This document shows, piece after piece, positions 40,917 to 50,870 of a stretch of 64,000 nt of DNA. Numbering within the stretch: position 1 is the stretch's first letter; each line of letters begins with the position of its first letter. The stretch is from Trichomonas vaginalis G3 (taxonomy: Eukaryota; Parabasalia; Trichomonadida; Trichomonadidae), in assembly GCF_026262505.1 (NCBI RefSeq), contig NC_067205.1:18225645-18289644 (forward strand), in the 5' to 3' direction. A program made the translations under genes and the position numbers. The notes below the pieces were generated by a model. That model made no database searches and had not been told where the DNA came from. It saw only the letters and a list, made by a program, of their open reading frames with translations.

Positions 40917-40985
40917 TGTGTCTCGAACCTAGGACTTAGAGCAGCAATCTCACTCTTTATCCCATTACACTATATGCATCTCTCA
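40917..40985 (-). tRNA. tRNA-like relic in the TTAA element
   Basis: On the minus strand an A-box-like TAGTGTAATGG, a hairpin AGAG...CTCT in anticodon-arm position, a B-box-like GGTTCGAGAC and a downstream T-run appear at tRNA spacing. The acceptor and T-stems do not pair well. It is the third tRNA-like sequence of the window that lies in mobile DNA. Confidence 0.35.
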
Positions 40986-41755
40986 CCTAGGTGAATGAGA
41001 TCAACTATATGATAACTTTTTCCCCATTATATTCTTGTGGAAAAGTGACAAATAGCAACTTTGACCCTCTCTCTTTTAATTTTTTGAAAAAAGAGGCCAC
41101 CCGTATGTACGTCTATTTGAGAGGAGGAGGATTATATTTTTGAAAGGGTGAAACATTATGAATATGTTAATTATATAATAATATGTATTATTATAAAAAA
41201 GAAAAAATAAAGCACGTTAAAATTTTTCTTTCTTGATTTTTTACAAAATCTACTTAGAATTATGCAAAATATGACTAAATAATTATAAATTTCAAGTTAA
41301 ATTTTAATTTTGATAAATAATTTAAATTTCAAAATATCAAGTTCAGTTCGACTATGTATGTAGTAATTCCTCAATAAAGTGCCAAAACCCTATTAAAATA
41401 TATGAACATTTTCAAAATTTTAATGTTTTTATTTAAAAATTTGATGGAATATGAGCTTCAAACAATTATTATGTAAATAAAAATAATTAAATATATGTAT
41501 TTATTCGTATTACAACCGTAGTAAGTCGATTCTTCCTTTCTTCTACTGAGGTTTGAATTTGATTTCGAATTGTAAAGAGATTCAAAGGGAAAATACTAGC
41601 GGATAAAAACTACCTCCATGAAAGGGTCAGAATGGAGTCAAGTTGTATTTTTTGATATTTTTTGCTTTTCGAGCCTAAATAGGTAGCCAAGATAATGCCT
41701 AAAAATAAGGTTCTAAATTCTGAAGTTTACATGATCCTCTCGTGTGCACCCTTAA

Positions 41756-43642
41756 TGTTGCTTGAATTATAAAATAGCTACCTAGCTAGGTGTATATAAA
41801 TCAACCTCAATTTATCGATGAGAAGAAAATAAAGAAATACCATTCCTTCATTAAAATGTTTTAAACAATTAAAAAATCTTTCAAAATAAACAATGATTCA
41901 GCAGATTGATATAAAAATATGATCATTTAAATTATATTTTTTAAAAAAAAATCAATAAAAAAAAACGCTATTTAAAATATTAGATCTTCTAATTGAATCA
42001 AATTTTTATAAATATAAAATATGAAATATAAAAATTATTAGTAAATAAAAGGTAACTAAACTCCTTTCGCCGATCCGATTTGCTCCATATTTAAAATATA
42101 GCTTGCATATGTAGAAGAAAAGCTAATTTTGAAGTACGCCCGAAATCCACCAACAGGATTTCGAGCTACTAAAAAGGTACTTTTAAATGTGATTTTTTTT
42201 ATAAAAAATTAAATTTATTTTAAGATCAGACTAAAAACTAATTTTATGGAAAATCTATATCGACAAATTATTACTTATTGGGTATATAGATTTTTTGATT
42301 ATGGCGATTATGTCTGATATGCTTCCAATAAGCCAAAACACATTTCATACTGATTTCTATAAAAGGTATCTTATTATATAGAAGTGTAAGCTATATCTGT
42401 TTGTTTTTTATTATAACAAATTCAAATTCTCTTATAAGGACTAGATAATCTGTATTATTAATCATTAGCTAAATGAAGGTTCAAATAGAAAGTAAATATC
42501 AATTTATATGATACTGAAACCAAATAGTTCTTTTAATAAAAGATAACACGCTGAAAATTATTGAGTATTTGCAAATCTCAAAAATCTATTGGTGAATTTG
42601 GCTCAACTTTTAAAATTATAACATCCATATCAAATCATAAAAGCAGACAAAAATTAAAGCCAAACCTATCGGCCAATTTTTTTTGATATTTTGATTTTTG
42701 AGGTATACTTTTAAAAGTGGATTTAAAGCACTTATGAAAAAACATTAACTTCTGTCGTTATGATTATTGATTTAGACAATAATGATTTTAATCTTTGATT
42801 ATCAAAACACTAAAGTCATCTTTTTAACATTTGCTTGGTAGCATTAACTCAAGTCTAAAGTACTATTTTATGTGGCACTCTTAGAATTTTTGTATTTATT
42901 GTACACGCTGAAATAGTACCATTAAAGTTATGGCGGACTTTCAAAAAATAGTTTGGTCACCTTTAGTAAATATAAAAAATAATATGAGAAAATATAAATT
43001 TATAATTAAATATAAATAGTTATTCTAGGCGATGTTAAGTTTTGGCTTCTCTTAGTTCACCATAGATATTTAGATTATGAAAAAAAAAATACAAGTAGTT
43101 GTGTATATAAATCCAACATTTTTGTTAATTATTTATAACCATTTGAAGAATCGTTAATCCACATTTTGCACAACATTGTTTTTTTCAATATATGAAAGAA
43201 AATAAACTATTGAAATTTTGAAATTTGAAAATTGTTATTAAAATGAATTACATATTGTATATGATAGAATTTGTTAAATTGGCCTGGTCAATTGAATTTG
43301 TTGATGAAAATTTATTAAATAAACTTTTGCGTTCTTTAAATACACCCTCATGTTTTTTTTCAGAAATTGAGATTAAATAATATATTTATTCCGCATCAAA
43401 TTTATTTAAATTTTTTGTTGAATGTAACATTTTCTATTCTATCAATTTATTTGAGAAGGATCTTAAATCAATCTAACGATCTTCACAATTTTTTTGAAAA
43501 GAATTATATCATTTCCTCTTAATTTGCATACTTAATATCTGTTTTCATAATTTCTTCAATAAAAATGATTTTACATTTGATTTACTTTTCAAATTTGATA
43601 ATCGGATTAATTATTCTTACTGTTAAAAAAAAAAAAAAAAAA
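41756..43642. other. Intergenic DNA before Polinton B, nothing recognised
   Basis: About 1.9 kb of AT-rich DNA without a gene, ending in 18 adenines (43625-43642) directly against the GC-richer Polinton B end. Confidence 0.5.
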
Positions 43643-43700
43643 GGTAGTGGGGCCTCCAGGCACTTCGTGCCCTCTAGCCCTGAAGATGTTTAGTATAACT
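43643..43700. repeat. Probable left terminus of Polinton B: hairpin
   Basis: After 18 adenines the sequence turns GC-rich: GGTAGTGGGGCCTCC, then AGGCACTTCGTGCC, a hairpin. AGTATAAC, a Polinton-type start, occurs at about 43690. The true end is at 43643 or near 43690, and the right end is needed to decide. 43700-43900 holds no gene. Confidence 0.4.
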
Positions 43701-43909
43701 TTGTCCGGACAAGTAAGGGTCTATCGTCGCTACAGGAAAAGTTACAGGCGTTCCACGGAAGTATACTTTGAGAAGCCTTTTCTCCCTTATAGAATGAGAT
43801 AGGACGGTTATTTTACAAAACTGACAACACTTTGACCGAGTAGTTTTTTGTGCTGAACAAAAAGTGTCATATAAACATCTGTCAAAAACCGTTTTTTACT
43901 TCACTTAAA

Positions 43910-46900
43910 ATGCCACGTAAGCTACGTAAGAATATACGTAAGAGGAAGGGAGCATTGAAACATCCAATAGTAAAACTGACACCACAACAACAGTTGCAAC
44001 AACAAATGATGAATGACCCCACTATGTTGCAACAAATGTCAAGCAACCCTATGCTTTTAAACCGAGTTATTGGTGCACAGAGTGGAGGTTTAAGAGCGGC
44101 ACTTTTAGCGAAAATGGCAGGCTATGGTGGAGCTGCAGACGGAACAGCTTATAACCCTCAAAGTCAAATGAATTTGAGTTCACTCAAAAATCAAATAACA
44201 GATGTCAAAAAGTCAAACATAGACATACAGAAACAAATAAGTGAAAACGAAAAGAAACTAGAATATGACAGACACACAAAGAAACTCAATGAGTTAAACG
44301 TAGAGAAAAAGAAGAAAGAAGAACAACTGAAAGAACTAAGTACAGAGGAATATGCGAAAAAAGTGTCAGAAAAAGCAGCAGAAGTAGCAAAAATGGAACA
44401 AGATGTTATAAATTTGAAAAACCATACTACTCAATATAAAGTACTGAAAGATGAAGAGATAAAACAAAAAGCCCTGAAGACATATATGGATAGCGATGAG
44501 TATAAAAAAGAAGTTGAAGCAAATATAAAGGCAGAAAAACTTTTACAGTTGCAAAACCAAACCGTACAGTATGAAAACTTAGCACAAGAAAGTAAAAATA
44601 ACGACGCAGCCATGCAAAAGGCAATGAAAAGCGCAGAATATATAAAAGCTAATAATGACTGGTTAGATGCCCAAGCCAACGCCAAAGCAGCCCAACTTAT
44701 AGGGTCAATAAGGACAAAAATACAAGCGGATGAAGACAGTTCAAATGAAGCTTTAATGAATGCTGACTTTAAGAACGCCTTCGAAGCTCTTCATAGTAAG
44801 GTGAAACTATTGAACGACTTCTCATCTGGAAAGAAACTGAAGTCTGAAGGTTTCGACAACGAGTTAAGAGAAGTAGCACAAAATATGACGAAAATAACAG
44901 ATGCAGCAACGAGACAGGCAGTTCAAAGTGCCTATGACGCCGTTAGAGCAACTGTTGTGGAAAGTCAAGAAAAAGAGTTACAACAGACCAAAACAGACCT
45001 AGTAAATGCTTTCTTAAAAACGAAAAGTCAGGTAGGACATTATGCTGCAGATGGAACATATGTGCCAGCTGGTGGAACTTATATACCACCAAACCCTCCA
45101 AGAGAAGCACCTGCACCAGGACTACCTAAAACATTTACATCGTCACATGGACACAGACACAGGCATGCACCAAAACCAACAGTTCAAAACACTGCACCAC
45201 AACCAACAGTTCAAAACACTGCACCACAACCAACAGTTCAAAACACTGCACCACAACCAACAGTTCAAAATCCAGCACCACAACCAACAGTTCAAAATCC
45301 AGCACCACAACCACAAACAGAGCAAGGACATAAAAGAAGTAGAGAACAAGGAAACCAAGAATTCTTAAAAATGCTTAAGGAAAATTATGGTTACCCAGAT
45401 ACTCTTGACTTTAGTGACAGATATAAAGAAGCTATTAGAAAGTTCAAGGAAGGAAATACTGACCCGAACCTATTTAGCTTTATGGTTCAGCACCAAATGG
45501 GATATAATTTCAAACCTGGAAAATACAAGCTCGCTAAGGGATATGATTTAATAGCATATCATCCAAATGACATGGATGAATTTACTCCGAGATATTTGGT
45601 GTCAGAGATAAATGATAATTCAACTATCTTCATGAAACGCGTAAAAAATAGAGACGGAACGAAAGAAGAAAGGGTTATGAATGCGGATGGCTTAAATAGG
45701 GAACTTGTTAAAAACGGTCTCGGAATATATGAAATGCCAGCAGATGAGGTACAAGAAACTCCACAGGAAGAAGTTCAGATACAACCAGACATGGAAGAAA
45801 TATTTCAGCAACAACAGCTAGAAGAGCCTGAAGGAAACGAACAAGTCCCTCCTTTGGAAACTAACTTCACAGAACTAGATGAAGATTTGGAACAGCCGAA
45901 AAATCTTGACCCTCAACAAGAGTATGCGGAGAATATGGAATCTTTCCAAGAGTCTAAGAAAAATTCAGCTGACATAGTAGAAGAATATCGAAAAATGTTC
46001 GCCGACATACAAAAGACTCCAACATCAGATGAAAATATTCAGCATAGAATGGAAGCACTGAAAGAAAATGTACGCAAATACAACAATCCTTTTTACTTAC
46101 GACCATATAACGTTCAATCTTTTGCTGAACTCGGTGAAAATAAAAGGTTTAATTTCACCAAAACATATAGAAATGAAACATTGTTTAAAGTTCATTCAGA
46201 ACCTAACCAATATGGAAACAAACCTACTTTTGTTTCTGCAGACTATGGAACTACAATGAGATGGGGTCATAAAGCTAATCCGGATAGGTGGTTCATAAAC
46301 TTACAACCACAATTCCAAGAAGTTGTAGACGCAATGGAAGTGAATGGTGAACCAGATATAGCTGGTATTTTCGGCGCGGCTTTAATGCCATTGAAAGATA
46401 TGAAACATGCAGATATTTTGGACCAGTATGAAATGAACATGGCTGATGGAAATATAACACCTGACGTTCTAGAACATTTATCTCAAAGAACTACACAGAA
46501 CCATAGAGATGGTATATTTGGTGAAGAGTTTAGAAAGAAAGTTAGGGAGATAGAAGGAAGAGAACCTATTGTACATGACCTTGCAAACGAAAGTTTACAA
46601 AATGTCATAAAAACTTACTTTGCAGACAATGAACTGAGAAGGGATGAATATTTAAGAAAACTCAAATGGACAGTACCAAATGAAATGTTAGTATTGAAAA
46701 ACATGTTCCTTGACAAAATAAAACCAACTACAGAAATAAATGACGCAAGACTGAAACATTGGGTAAAAGCTTTCCCATTCACAAAAGATATTATTGGTAA
46801 CATGGAAAGAAAACCAGAATGGCTACAAAAACATATATTTGGAAACGAGCTTATTCCATATGGACAAGCTCTGTTTGAAGAGCTTGAACCGGAAACTCAG

Positions 46901-47245
46901 GAAAGAGTCATGCAAACAATACGCGAAGACTCAAATACAAACTATGACAAAATCTTTCTAGGATATAGGTTACCTGAGATGGGCGACCAGAGCCCAAAGG
47001 CAAAAAGGACATGGGAAATTTACAACATACTAGGTGAACATGAGGCAAAGATGCAACAACTTGAAGCAGAGGGCAAGTTACCAAAAGCGACACCAAAGAA
47101 GAAGAGAAGAGTAGAACAAAGTGAAAGTAGTGAAGAAGTAACTTCATCTAGTGAAAGTAGTGGCAATGAAGGAAAAAGAAGAGTTAAAAACTCAGTCAGG
47201 AAGAAAGTAAAGCTTGGTACGAGTGGGTTCTATTATGACACATAA
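43910..47245 (+). CDS. Polinton B: large Q-rich structural protein
   Basis: The product is about 1111 residues. It begins with a basic peptide (MPRKLRKNIRKRKG), then a glutamine/methionine-rich stretch, a long coiled coil (about 85-360), a proline-rich spacer with five copies of PTVQN(T/P)APQ, a globular C-terminal half, and a serine/glutamate then lysine/arginine tail. The start at 43910 is preferred over an earlier in-frame ATG because of the basic peptide, and TCACTT lies five bases before it, matching the trichomonad initiator core. No polymerase motifs (DxxSLYP, YxDTD) were found. It sits directly before the major capsid gene, so a scaffold or core role is inferred. Confidence 0.65.
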   Translation: MPRKLRKNIRKRKGALKHPIVKLTPQQQLQQQMMNDPTMLQQMSSNPMLLNRVIGAQSGGLRAALLAKMAGYGGAADGTAYNPQSQMNLSSLKNQITDVKKSNIDIQKQISENEKKLEYDRHTKKLNELNVEKKKKEEQLKELSTEEYAKKVSEKAAEVAKMEQDVINLKNHTTQYKVLKDEEIKQKALKTYMDSDEYKKEVEANIKAEKLLQLQNQTVQYENLAQESKNNDAAMQKAMKSAEYIKANNDWLDAQANAKAAQLIGSIRTKIQADEDSSNEALMNADFKNAFEALHSKVKLLNDFSSGKKLKSEGFDNELREVAQNMTKITDAATRQAVQSAYDAVRATVVESQEKELQQTKTDLVNAFLKTKSQVGHYAADGTYVPAGGTYIPPNPPREAPAPGLPKTFTSSHGHRHRHAPKPTVQNTAPQPTVQNTAPQPTVQNTAPQPTVQNPAPQPTVQNPAPQPQTEQGHKRSREQGNQEFLKMLKENYGYPDTLDFSDRYKEAIRKFKEGNTDPNLFSFMVQHQMGYNFKPGKYKLAKGYDLIAYHPNDMDEFTPRYLVSEINDNSTIFMKRVKNRDGTKEERVMNADGLNRELVKNGLGIYEMPADEVQETPQEEVQIQPDMEEIFQQQQLEEPEGNEQVPPLETNFTELDEDLEQPKNLDPQQEYAENMESFQESKKNSADIVEEYRKMFADIQKTPTSDENIQHRMEALKENVRKYNNPFYLRPYNVQSFAELGENKRFNFTKTYRNETLFKVHSEPNQYGNKPTFVSADYGTTMRWGHKANPDRWFINLQPQFQEVVDAMEVNGEPDIAGIFGAALMPLKDMKHADILDQYEMNMADGNITPDVLEHLSQRTTQNHRDGIFGEEFRKKVREIEGREPIVHDLANESLQNVIKTYFADNELRRDEYLRKLKWTVPNEMLVLKNMFLDKIKPTTEINDARLKHWVKAFPFTKDIIGNMERKPEWLQKHIFGNELIPYGQALFEELEPETQERVMQTIREDSNTNYDKIFLGYRLPEMGDQSPKAKRTWEIYNILGEHEAKMQQLEAEGKLPKATPKKKRRVEQSESSEEVTSSSESSGNEGKRRVKNSVRKKVKLGTSGFYYDT
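45172..45330 (+). repeat. 27-bp tandem repeat coding for PTVQNxAPQ
   Basis: Five to six copies of a 27-base unit inside the large Q-rich gene; the first three read NTAPQ and the later ones NPAPQ. Length variation of this flexible spacer between copies would be expected. Confidence 0.85.
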
Positions 47246-47277
47246 ATTCAACTATTCTATATTTTTACCCATATGAA

Positions 47278-48885
47278 ATGTACGCCGCTCAGAATATAAC
47301 GCCAACAGTTTTGGATGCCATGAACGGAAATGTTTCCGAATGGTATAACGAATGCGACAATGCCATTAGAAGGTCAGAAATAGTTCCTGGAACTTACGAA
47401 TATACAACTGCTGTTTCTTATGGAAACGTAGGTGAGTTTGGAGAAGGTTCTTCAACAACAGTAGATATTGCTTGCGACAGGTTTCATATTATTTCTATTG
47501 ACAACTCATTCTTATACGTGGAACAAGACATTGAAATAAAACCTTCTGCCAAGTTGTCTGACAAGAAAGGTTGCAATGGAATTTTCTATGTCGGATACCA
47601 ATATGCTCCAGAAGTTTTCATGGGATATAAGATATATTCTAACTCTGACTTAGTTCAAACAGTAACATGGGCAAACTATGAATGGTTCGCTTTGAGAAAC
47701 TCAGTACAACCACAAGCTAGAGAACAAACAGACCAGTATGCAAATATTGAGAAAATAAGAAGACTTGACCCTAACGTTCCAGGAGTTTATGTTAACCTTT
47801 CTGGACAAACTGCAGCAGCAGTAACCAAAGTAAAACTGAAACTTAGAGTTCCTTTGTCATCTTTCCTCATCTTCAGGTTTTTAAGATACTTGCCAAACTG
47901 GGCAGGAAAAATTTCTATTGAACTTACTCCAAGCAAAAATAACTTAGTCATTGCACCAACACAAGACCCATTCACTATTACAGACGTAAAGGGAACAAAT
48001 CAAACGTCATTCGCCGAATTTTGCAAAGACAAAGTTGACTTAGACTTTGGTTTCTCAAACTTCAACAATGAAGTAAACTATTATTTCAATGCTGCTGGAA
48101 CTGCTTGGGACCCAGTTAAGTTTACATGCGAAAAGTTTGAATGCAAGAGAATAGAAAGCAGACTTGCAGTCTATATGTTGGACCCAGATATTTCAAATGC
48201 TTTAGCTGCCAAATATATTGCAGTTCCACTTATGTTCCCTATACACCAAATATCTGTCAAAGACTTTGCAGGTGAAGTTGGAAACCAAAGTGCTGACCCA
48301 GGTGCAAGAACAGATATTGCTTTAACAACTGCAATGAAACATGCAGATACTATGTTTGTACTGTTCAGACGAACTATAAATGACTATTCTTGTTTCTACA
48401 ACCCCGGTATTAAATATCATATAAACATAGATGGCAAATATTATCCAAGAGAAGAATATTCTACAGTTGAGGATATGAGGTCATACAACTTGACATTAGA
48501 TGCTATGAACTTTAACAACAACTTCACAACAACCATTAACCCTGAAATGCAAAGTTCTATTATGCCATATGTGAAAGTATGGACTCATACAGGAGGTCAA
48601 AAAACTCAATATACAAATGGAGACCGTTCAAACTTTTGGCTTGGCATTCCATTTGCTGACTCAGAAGACTTTATGGGTGGTATTTCAACTGTTGGTACTG
48701 TACAAATACAATATACTGGTGACAGAGACGGTCCAGATGAACTGAGAGCAAAGAAGTTTACAAAACCAATAGCACTTTTCACGGAAGATGCTCTTTTGAA
48801 GATTCGTTCGATGAAACCTGCTGGGGCTCCTCAGATTGGCATAACGACAGCTTCCATCGAGCAGATTTTGGCAGCAGGTCAGTAA
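47278..48885 (+). CDS. Polinton B: major capsid protein (double jelly-roll candidate)
   Basis: The 535-residue protein has the size of Polinton major capsid proteins and lies 32 bases after the large structural gene, before the minor-capsid candidate. It is beta-rich, with many aromatic residues and no membrane segment. Fitting stretches are SSFLIFRFLRYLPNW, a typical 'FxRxxP' strand region, and the C-terminal FWLGIPFADS. Polinton major capsids form double jelly-roll trimers of an icosahedral shell. I identify it by length, context and texture and not by a decisive motif. It looks whole. Upstream is ATTTTTACCCATATGAAATG, the late-type leader. Confidence 0.75.
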   Translation: MYAAQNITPTVLDAMNGNVSEWYNECDNAIRRSEIVPGTYEYTTAVSYGNVGEFGEGSSTTVDIACDRFHIISIDNSFLYVEQDIEIKPSAKLSDKKGCNGIFYVGYQYAPEVFMGYKIYSNSDLVQTVTWANYEWFALRNSVQPQAREQTDQYANIEKIRRLDPNVPGVYVNLSGQTAAAVTKVKLKLRVPLSSFLIFRFLRYLPNWAGKISIELTPSKNNLVIAPTQDPFTITDVKGTNQTSFAEFCKDKVDLDFGFSNFNNEVNYYFNAAGTAWDPVKFTCEKFECKRIESRLAVYMLDPDISNALAAKYIAVPLMFPIHQISVKDFAGEVGNQSADPGARTDIALTTAMKHADTMFVLFRRTINDYSCFYNPGIKYHINIDGKYYPREEYSTVEDMRSYNLTLDAMNFNNNFTTTINPEMQSSIMPYVKVWTHTGGQKTQYTNGDRSNFWLGIPFADSEDFMGGISTVGTVQIQYTGDRDGPDELRAKKFTKPIALFTEDALLKIRSMKPAGAPQIGITTASIEQILAAGQ

Positions 48886-49198
48886 GTTGTTCTTTGACAC
48901 TTTTCTCACCATCGTAAATAGTTATGACACCAGTTTTGACATAATATTGTAAGATAAACTTACCTTTAGAAATATCTGTAAGTTTTGTTGTTATATTTTT
49001 GTCTGCTTCAAGAACTTTCACCATTTCAGTTATACCAACTTTCTTTGCTTTATGAAAATATTTAGGTTCAGCAAAGACTGCTATTCTATAACATTTACCA
49101 TTGTTTGTATAAAGAACTATTCTGTCAATGTATTTGTATTGTTTGTGAGTATAAACCTTGTTTTGCTTCAATTCGAAGAGATACTCGAATACGTCCAT
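48779..49198 (-). CDS. Polinton B: small basic protein overlapping the capsid gene end
   Basis: The 139-residue frame runs antisense to the last 107 bases of the capsid gene, so the C-terminal part may be dispensable. The rest encodes a lysine/tyrosine-rich protein (KQYKYIDRIVLYTNN, KFILQYYVKTGVITIYDG) with beta-strand texture. The ATG is 19 bases from the ATG of the divergent gene at 49217; between them lies ATTCTAAGTAAA, so both probably share one short promoter. The family is unknown. Confidence 0.45.
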   Translation of the reverse strand: MDVFEYLFELKQNKVYTHKQYKYIDRIVLYTNNGKCYRIAVFAEPKYFHKAKKVGITEMVKVLEADKNITTKLTDISKGKFILQYYVKTGVITIYDGEKSVKEQLTDLLPKSARWKLSLCQSEEPQQVSSNESSKEHLP

Positions 49199-49216
49199 CT
49201 TTTTATTCTAAGTAAA

Positions 49217-49798
49217 ATGTCATTTCCGAAAAATAGAAGCGTGAGTGTTTCAAAAGGTTTAATGGCGGTGGCAGATGTGAAGTTAAATTCACCAACTCAA
49301 ACAAACAGTCAAAGTGTTATTGTCAATGTCAAAGACAGAGATGTTGAAGTGGGGAAACCATACGAAGACGAAGATGGTATAGCAATTGTTCCTGTAAAAG
49401 AACAACCAACATATCCTGAAGTTAGCAGAGACTTAAGTTCTGTTGCAGATATTCGAAACGACTACCAACAACTGAAAGACAAACTTCAAACTCAGGAGAA
49501 GATTTGTCAAGCTTTAAGTATAATGTTAAACTTGGTCGAACACAACCCTGTAAAAGTGAACTCATATGTCATTGCACCTCATGAAGTTTTGAAAGAACTA
49601 TTGAAACTTTTGACAGAGGCAGACGATATAAACATCAAAGAAATAGAACCCGACATTAGTTGCTGTGGTGTTTCATATAATGTCATTGACAAGATATACG
49701 TTATGAAAGGAGGTGAAACGTTGAACTTAAAGTATAGTTTCCCAGACGTTATAAAAATATTTGACGACCACAACATTTCATTAAAATTTATTTGCTAA
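49217..49798 (+). CDS. Polinton B: CCG-motif protein
   Basis: The 193-residue protein has a Ser/Asn-rich flexible N-terminus, a helical middle (DYQQLKDKLQTQEKI) and a C-terminal part with EPDISCCGVSYNVIDK and NLKYSF. It is homologous to 8477-9091 in Polinton A. The start at 49217 follows TTTTTATTCTAAGTAAAATG, the late-type leader; an earlier in-frame ATG would lie within the divergent gene. A virion role is inferred from the capsid-gene neighbourhood. Confidence 0.55.
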   Translation: MSFPKNRSVSVSKGLMAVADVKLNSPTQTNSQSVIVNVKDRDVEVGKPYEDEDGIAIVPVKEQPTYPEVSRDLSSVADIRNDYQQLKDKLQTQEKICQALSIMLNLVEHNPVKVNSYVIAPHEVLKELLKLLTEADDINIKEIEPDISCCGVSYNVIDKIYVMKGGETLNLKYSFPDVIKIFDDHNISLKFIC

Positions 49799-49804
49799 GT
49801 AAAA

Positions 49805-50035
49805 ATGTCAAAACTTCTTGAAAGATGTTTGAAGAAAAATAATATAGACTTTATTTCATGTAAAGGACTTTACACACTTTTGAACGATATGAAAGACCCT
49901 GTTTTGTTTGTTCGTGTAGACAAAGGAAAGTTCTATGTCTTTACAAAATATTTGAACTTCTTAGACAGAGAACTTCAAGAAACGCCATGTGAAAGTTTAG
50001 ATGAAGTTCTTCTCCACTTTCAGAAAAACTTTTAA
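49805..50035 (+). CDS. Polinton B: small protein next to minor capsid gene
   Basis: The 76-residue protein starts seven bases after the preceding stop and ends ten bases before the minor-capsid candidate. It has a basic helical start (LLERCLKKNN), central strands (DPVLFVRVDKGKFYVF) and ends with LDEVLLHFQKNF. It corresponds to 8241-8480 in Polinton A. No domain is recognised. Conservation of this gene pair in two rearranged elements suggests that the two products work together. Confidence 0.5.
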   Translation: MSKLLERCLKKNNIDFISCKGLYTLLNDMKDPVLFVRVDKGKFYVFTKYLNFLDRELQETPCESLDEVLLHFQKNF

Positions 50036-50045
50036 ATATATATAA

Positions 50046-50843
50046 ATGGCAGAAGATATAATGGTTTATACTATTACGACTAAAAACCCTGGGTCATATA
50101 ATTCTATAACAACAAACTTACAAAGTCCTCAAGGACGGTATTGTAAACTAACCTTAAACACAATGACGACTAAAGCCTGTTTTGCTCTTTTGACACCAGA
50201 AGACTTTATTGTTGTGAATGGTAAAAAATACTCCTTTGAAGATACTTACTCAGATATACCACCAACAGGTTTTGTTGACTTATTTAATACTTTAAGGACG
50301 GGTGTAACATGTGCTGCAACTAGAGCAGGTTTCATTATGTTTGGATGTCCGACTGAGTTTACTATAAACAATATGAGCTATAATACAAAACTTATATCTG
50401 GTTTTTACTACCAACAGTTTCCTATAACAGGAAAAGGTGTCATACAAGGTTTGTCTGTTCCGTTGACTTTAAGTACACCTATTTTATATATTGTTTCAAA
50501 CTTAGGTTCAAAGTGTTATTCGAATGTCGACAGAAACTATTATGACCAAAAGATACTTATGCGTATAAATAACACATTCTCTGCTGGTTTGCCTATTGTT
50601 CATTCGAATGCAGAATTTTCAACCTTAGTGAACTCAAACACTTTGGCAAGTATAACGTTGACATTAGTTGACGCAAACTTTGTTCCTGTAAAACTTTTAT
50701 GTCCTATGTATTTGTCAATGACGGCAGAAAGTTTCGAATTGGAAGATGCAACTGGTGAAAGTATTGTATTACAAGAACAACTTCAACAACAAATAGCTCA
50801 AGAACAACAAATGCAACAAATGCAACAACAAAGTCAAGAATAA
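50046..50843 (+). CDS. Polinton B: minor capsid (penton-like) candidate
   Basis: The 265-residue protein is beta-rich and shares SVPL...LYI and LTLVDANFVPVKLLCP with the Polinton A protein at 7504-8280. It ends in a glutamine-rich tail (QLQQQIAQEQQMQQMQQQ) absent in A. Its position two genes after the major capsid gene fits the single jelly-roll penton protein of Polintons, which fills the fivefold vertices. The fold is not visible directly, so this remains a context-based call. It looks whole, starting at the ATG at 50046. Confidence 0.5.
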   Translation: MAEDIMVYTITTKNPGSYNSITTNLQSPQGRYCKLTLNTMTTKACFALLTPEDFIVVNGKKYSFEDTYSDIPPTGFVDLFNTLRTGVTCAATRAGFIMFGCPTEFTINNMSYNTKLISGFYYQQFPITGKGVIQGLSVPLTLSTPILYIVSNLGSKCYSNVDRNYYDQKILMRINNTFSAGLPIVHSNAEFSTLVNSNTLASITLTLVDANFVPVKLLCPMYLSMTAESFELEDATGESIVLQEQLQQQIAQEQQMQQMQQQSQE

Positions 50844-50870
50844 AAAAATATTTTTTTTATTCTTATAAAA

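Larger units (their letters stand above)
39213..41751. mobile_element. TTAA-flanked DNA element with GGGTGCAC ends
   Basis: GGGTGCAC at 39213-39220 and its inverse GTGCACCC at 41744-41751 are flanked by TTAA on both sides (39209-39212, 41752-41755). TTAA duplication is typical of the piggyBac and Kolobok superfamilies, and Kolobok-like elements are known in Trichomonas. No transposase is present, so it is non-autonomous. The subterminal ACCCGTATGTACGTTTATTT plus GAGAGGAGGAGGATTA recurs at about 41098-41136, with one change, pointing to internal duplication or a nested relative. A hAT-type MITE is inserted at 39387-40500. Confidence 0.65.

Noticed and set aside
45143-45358. Frames with WLWCWILN or HNQQFKTLHH repeats
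   Set aside because: They are shadows of the PTVQNxAPQ repeat of the large structural gene in other frames.
43910-47245. Family-B DNA polymerase
   Set aside because: Length would fit, but no DxxSLYP, KxxxNSxYG or YxDTD motifs are present; composition and coiled coil favour a structural protein.
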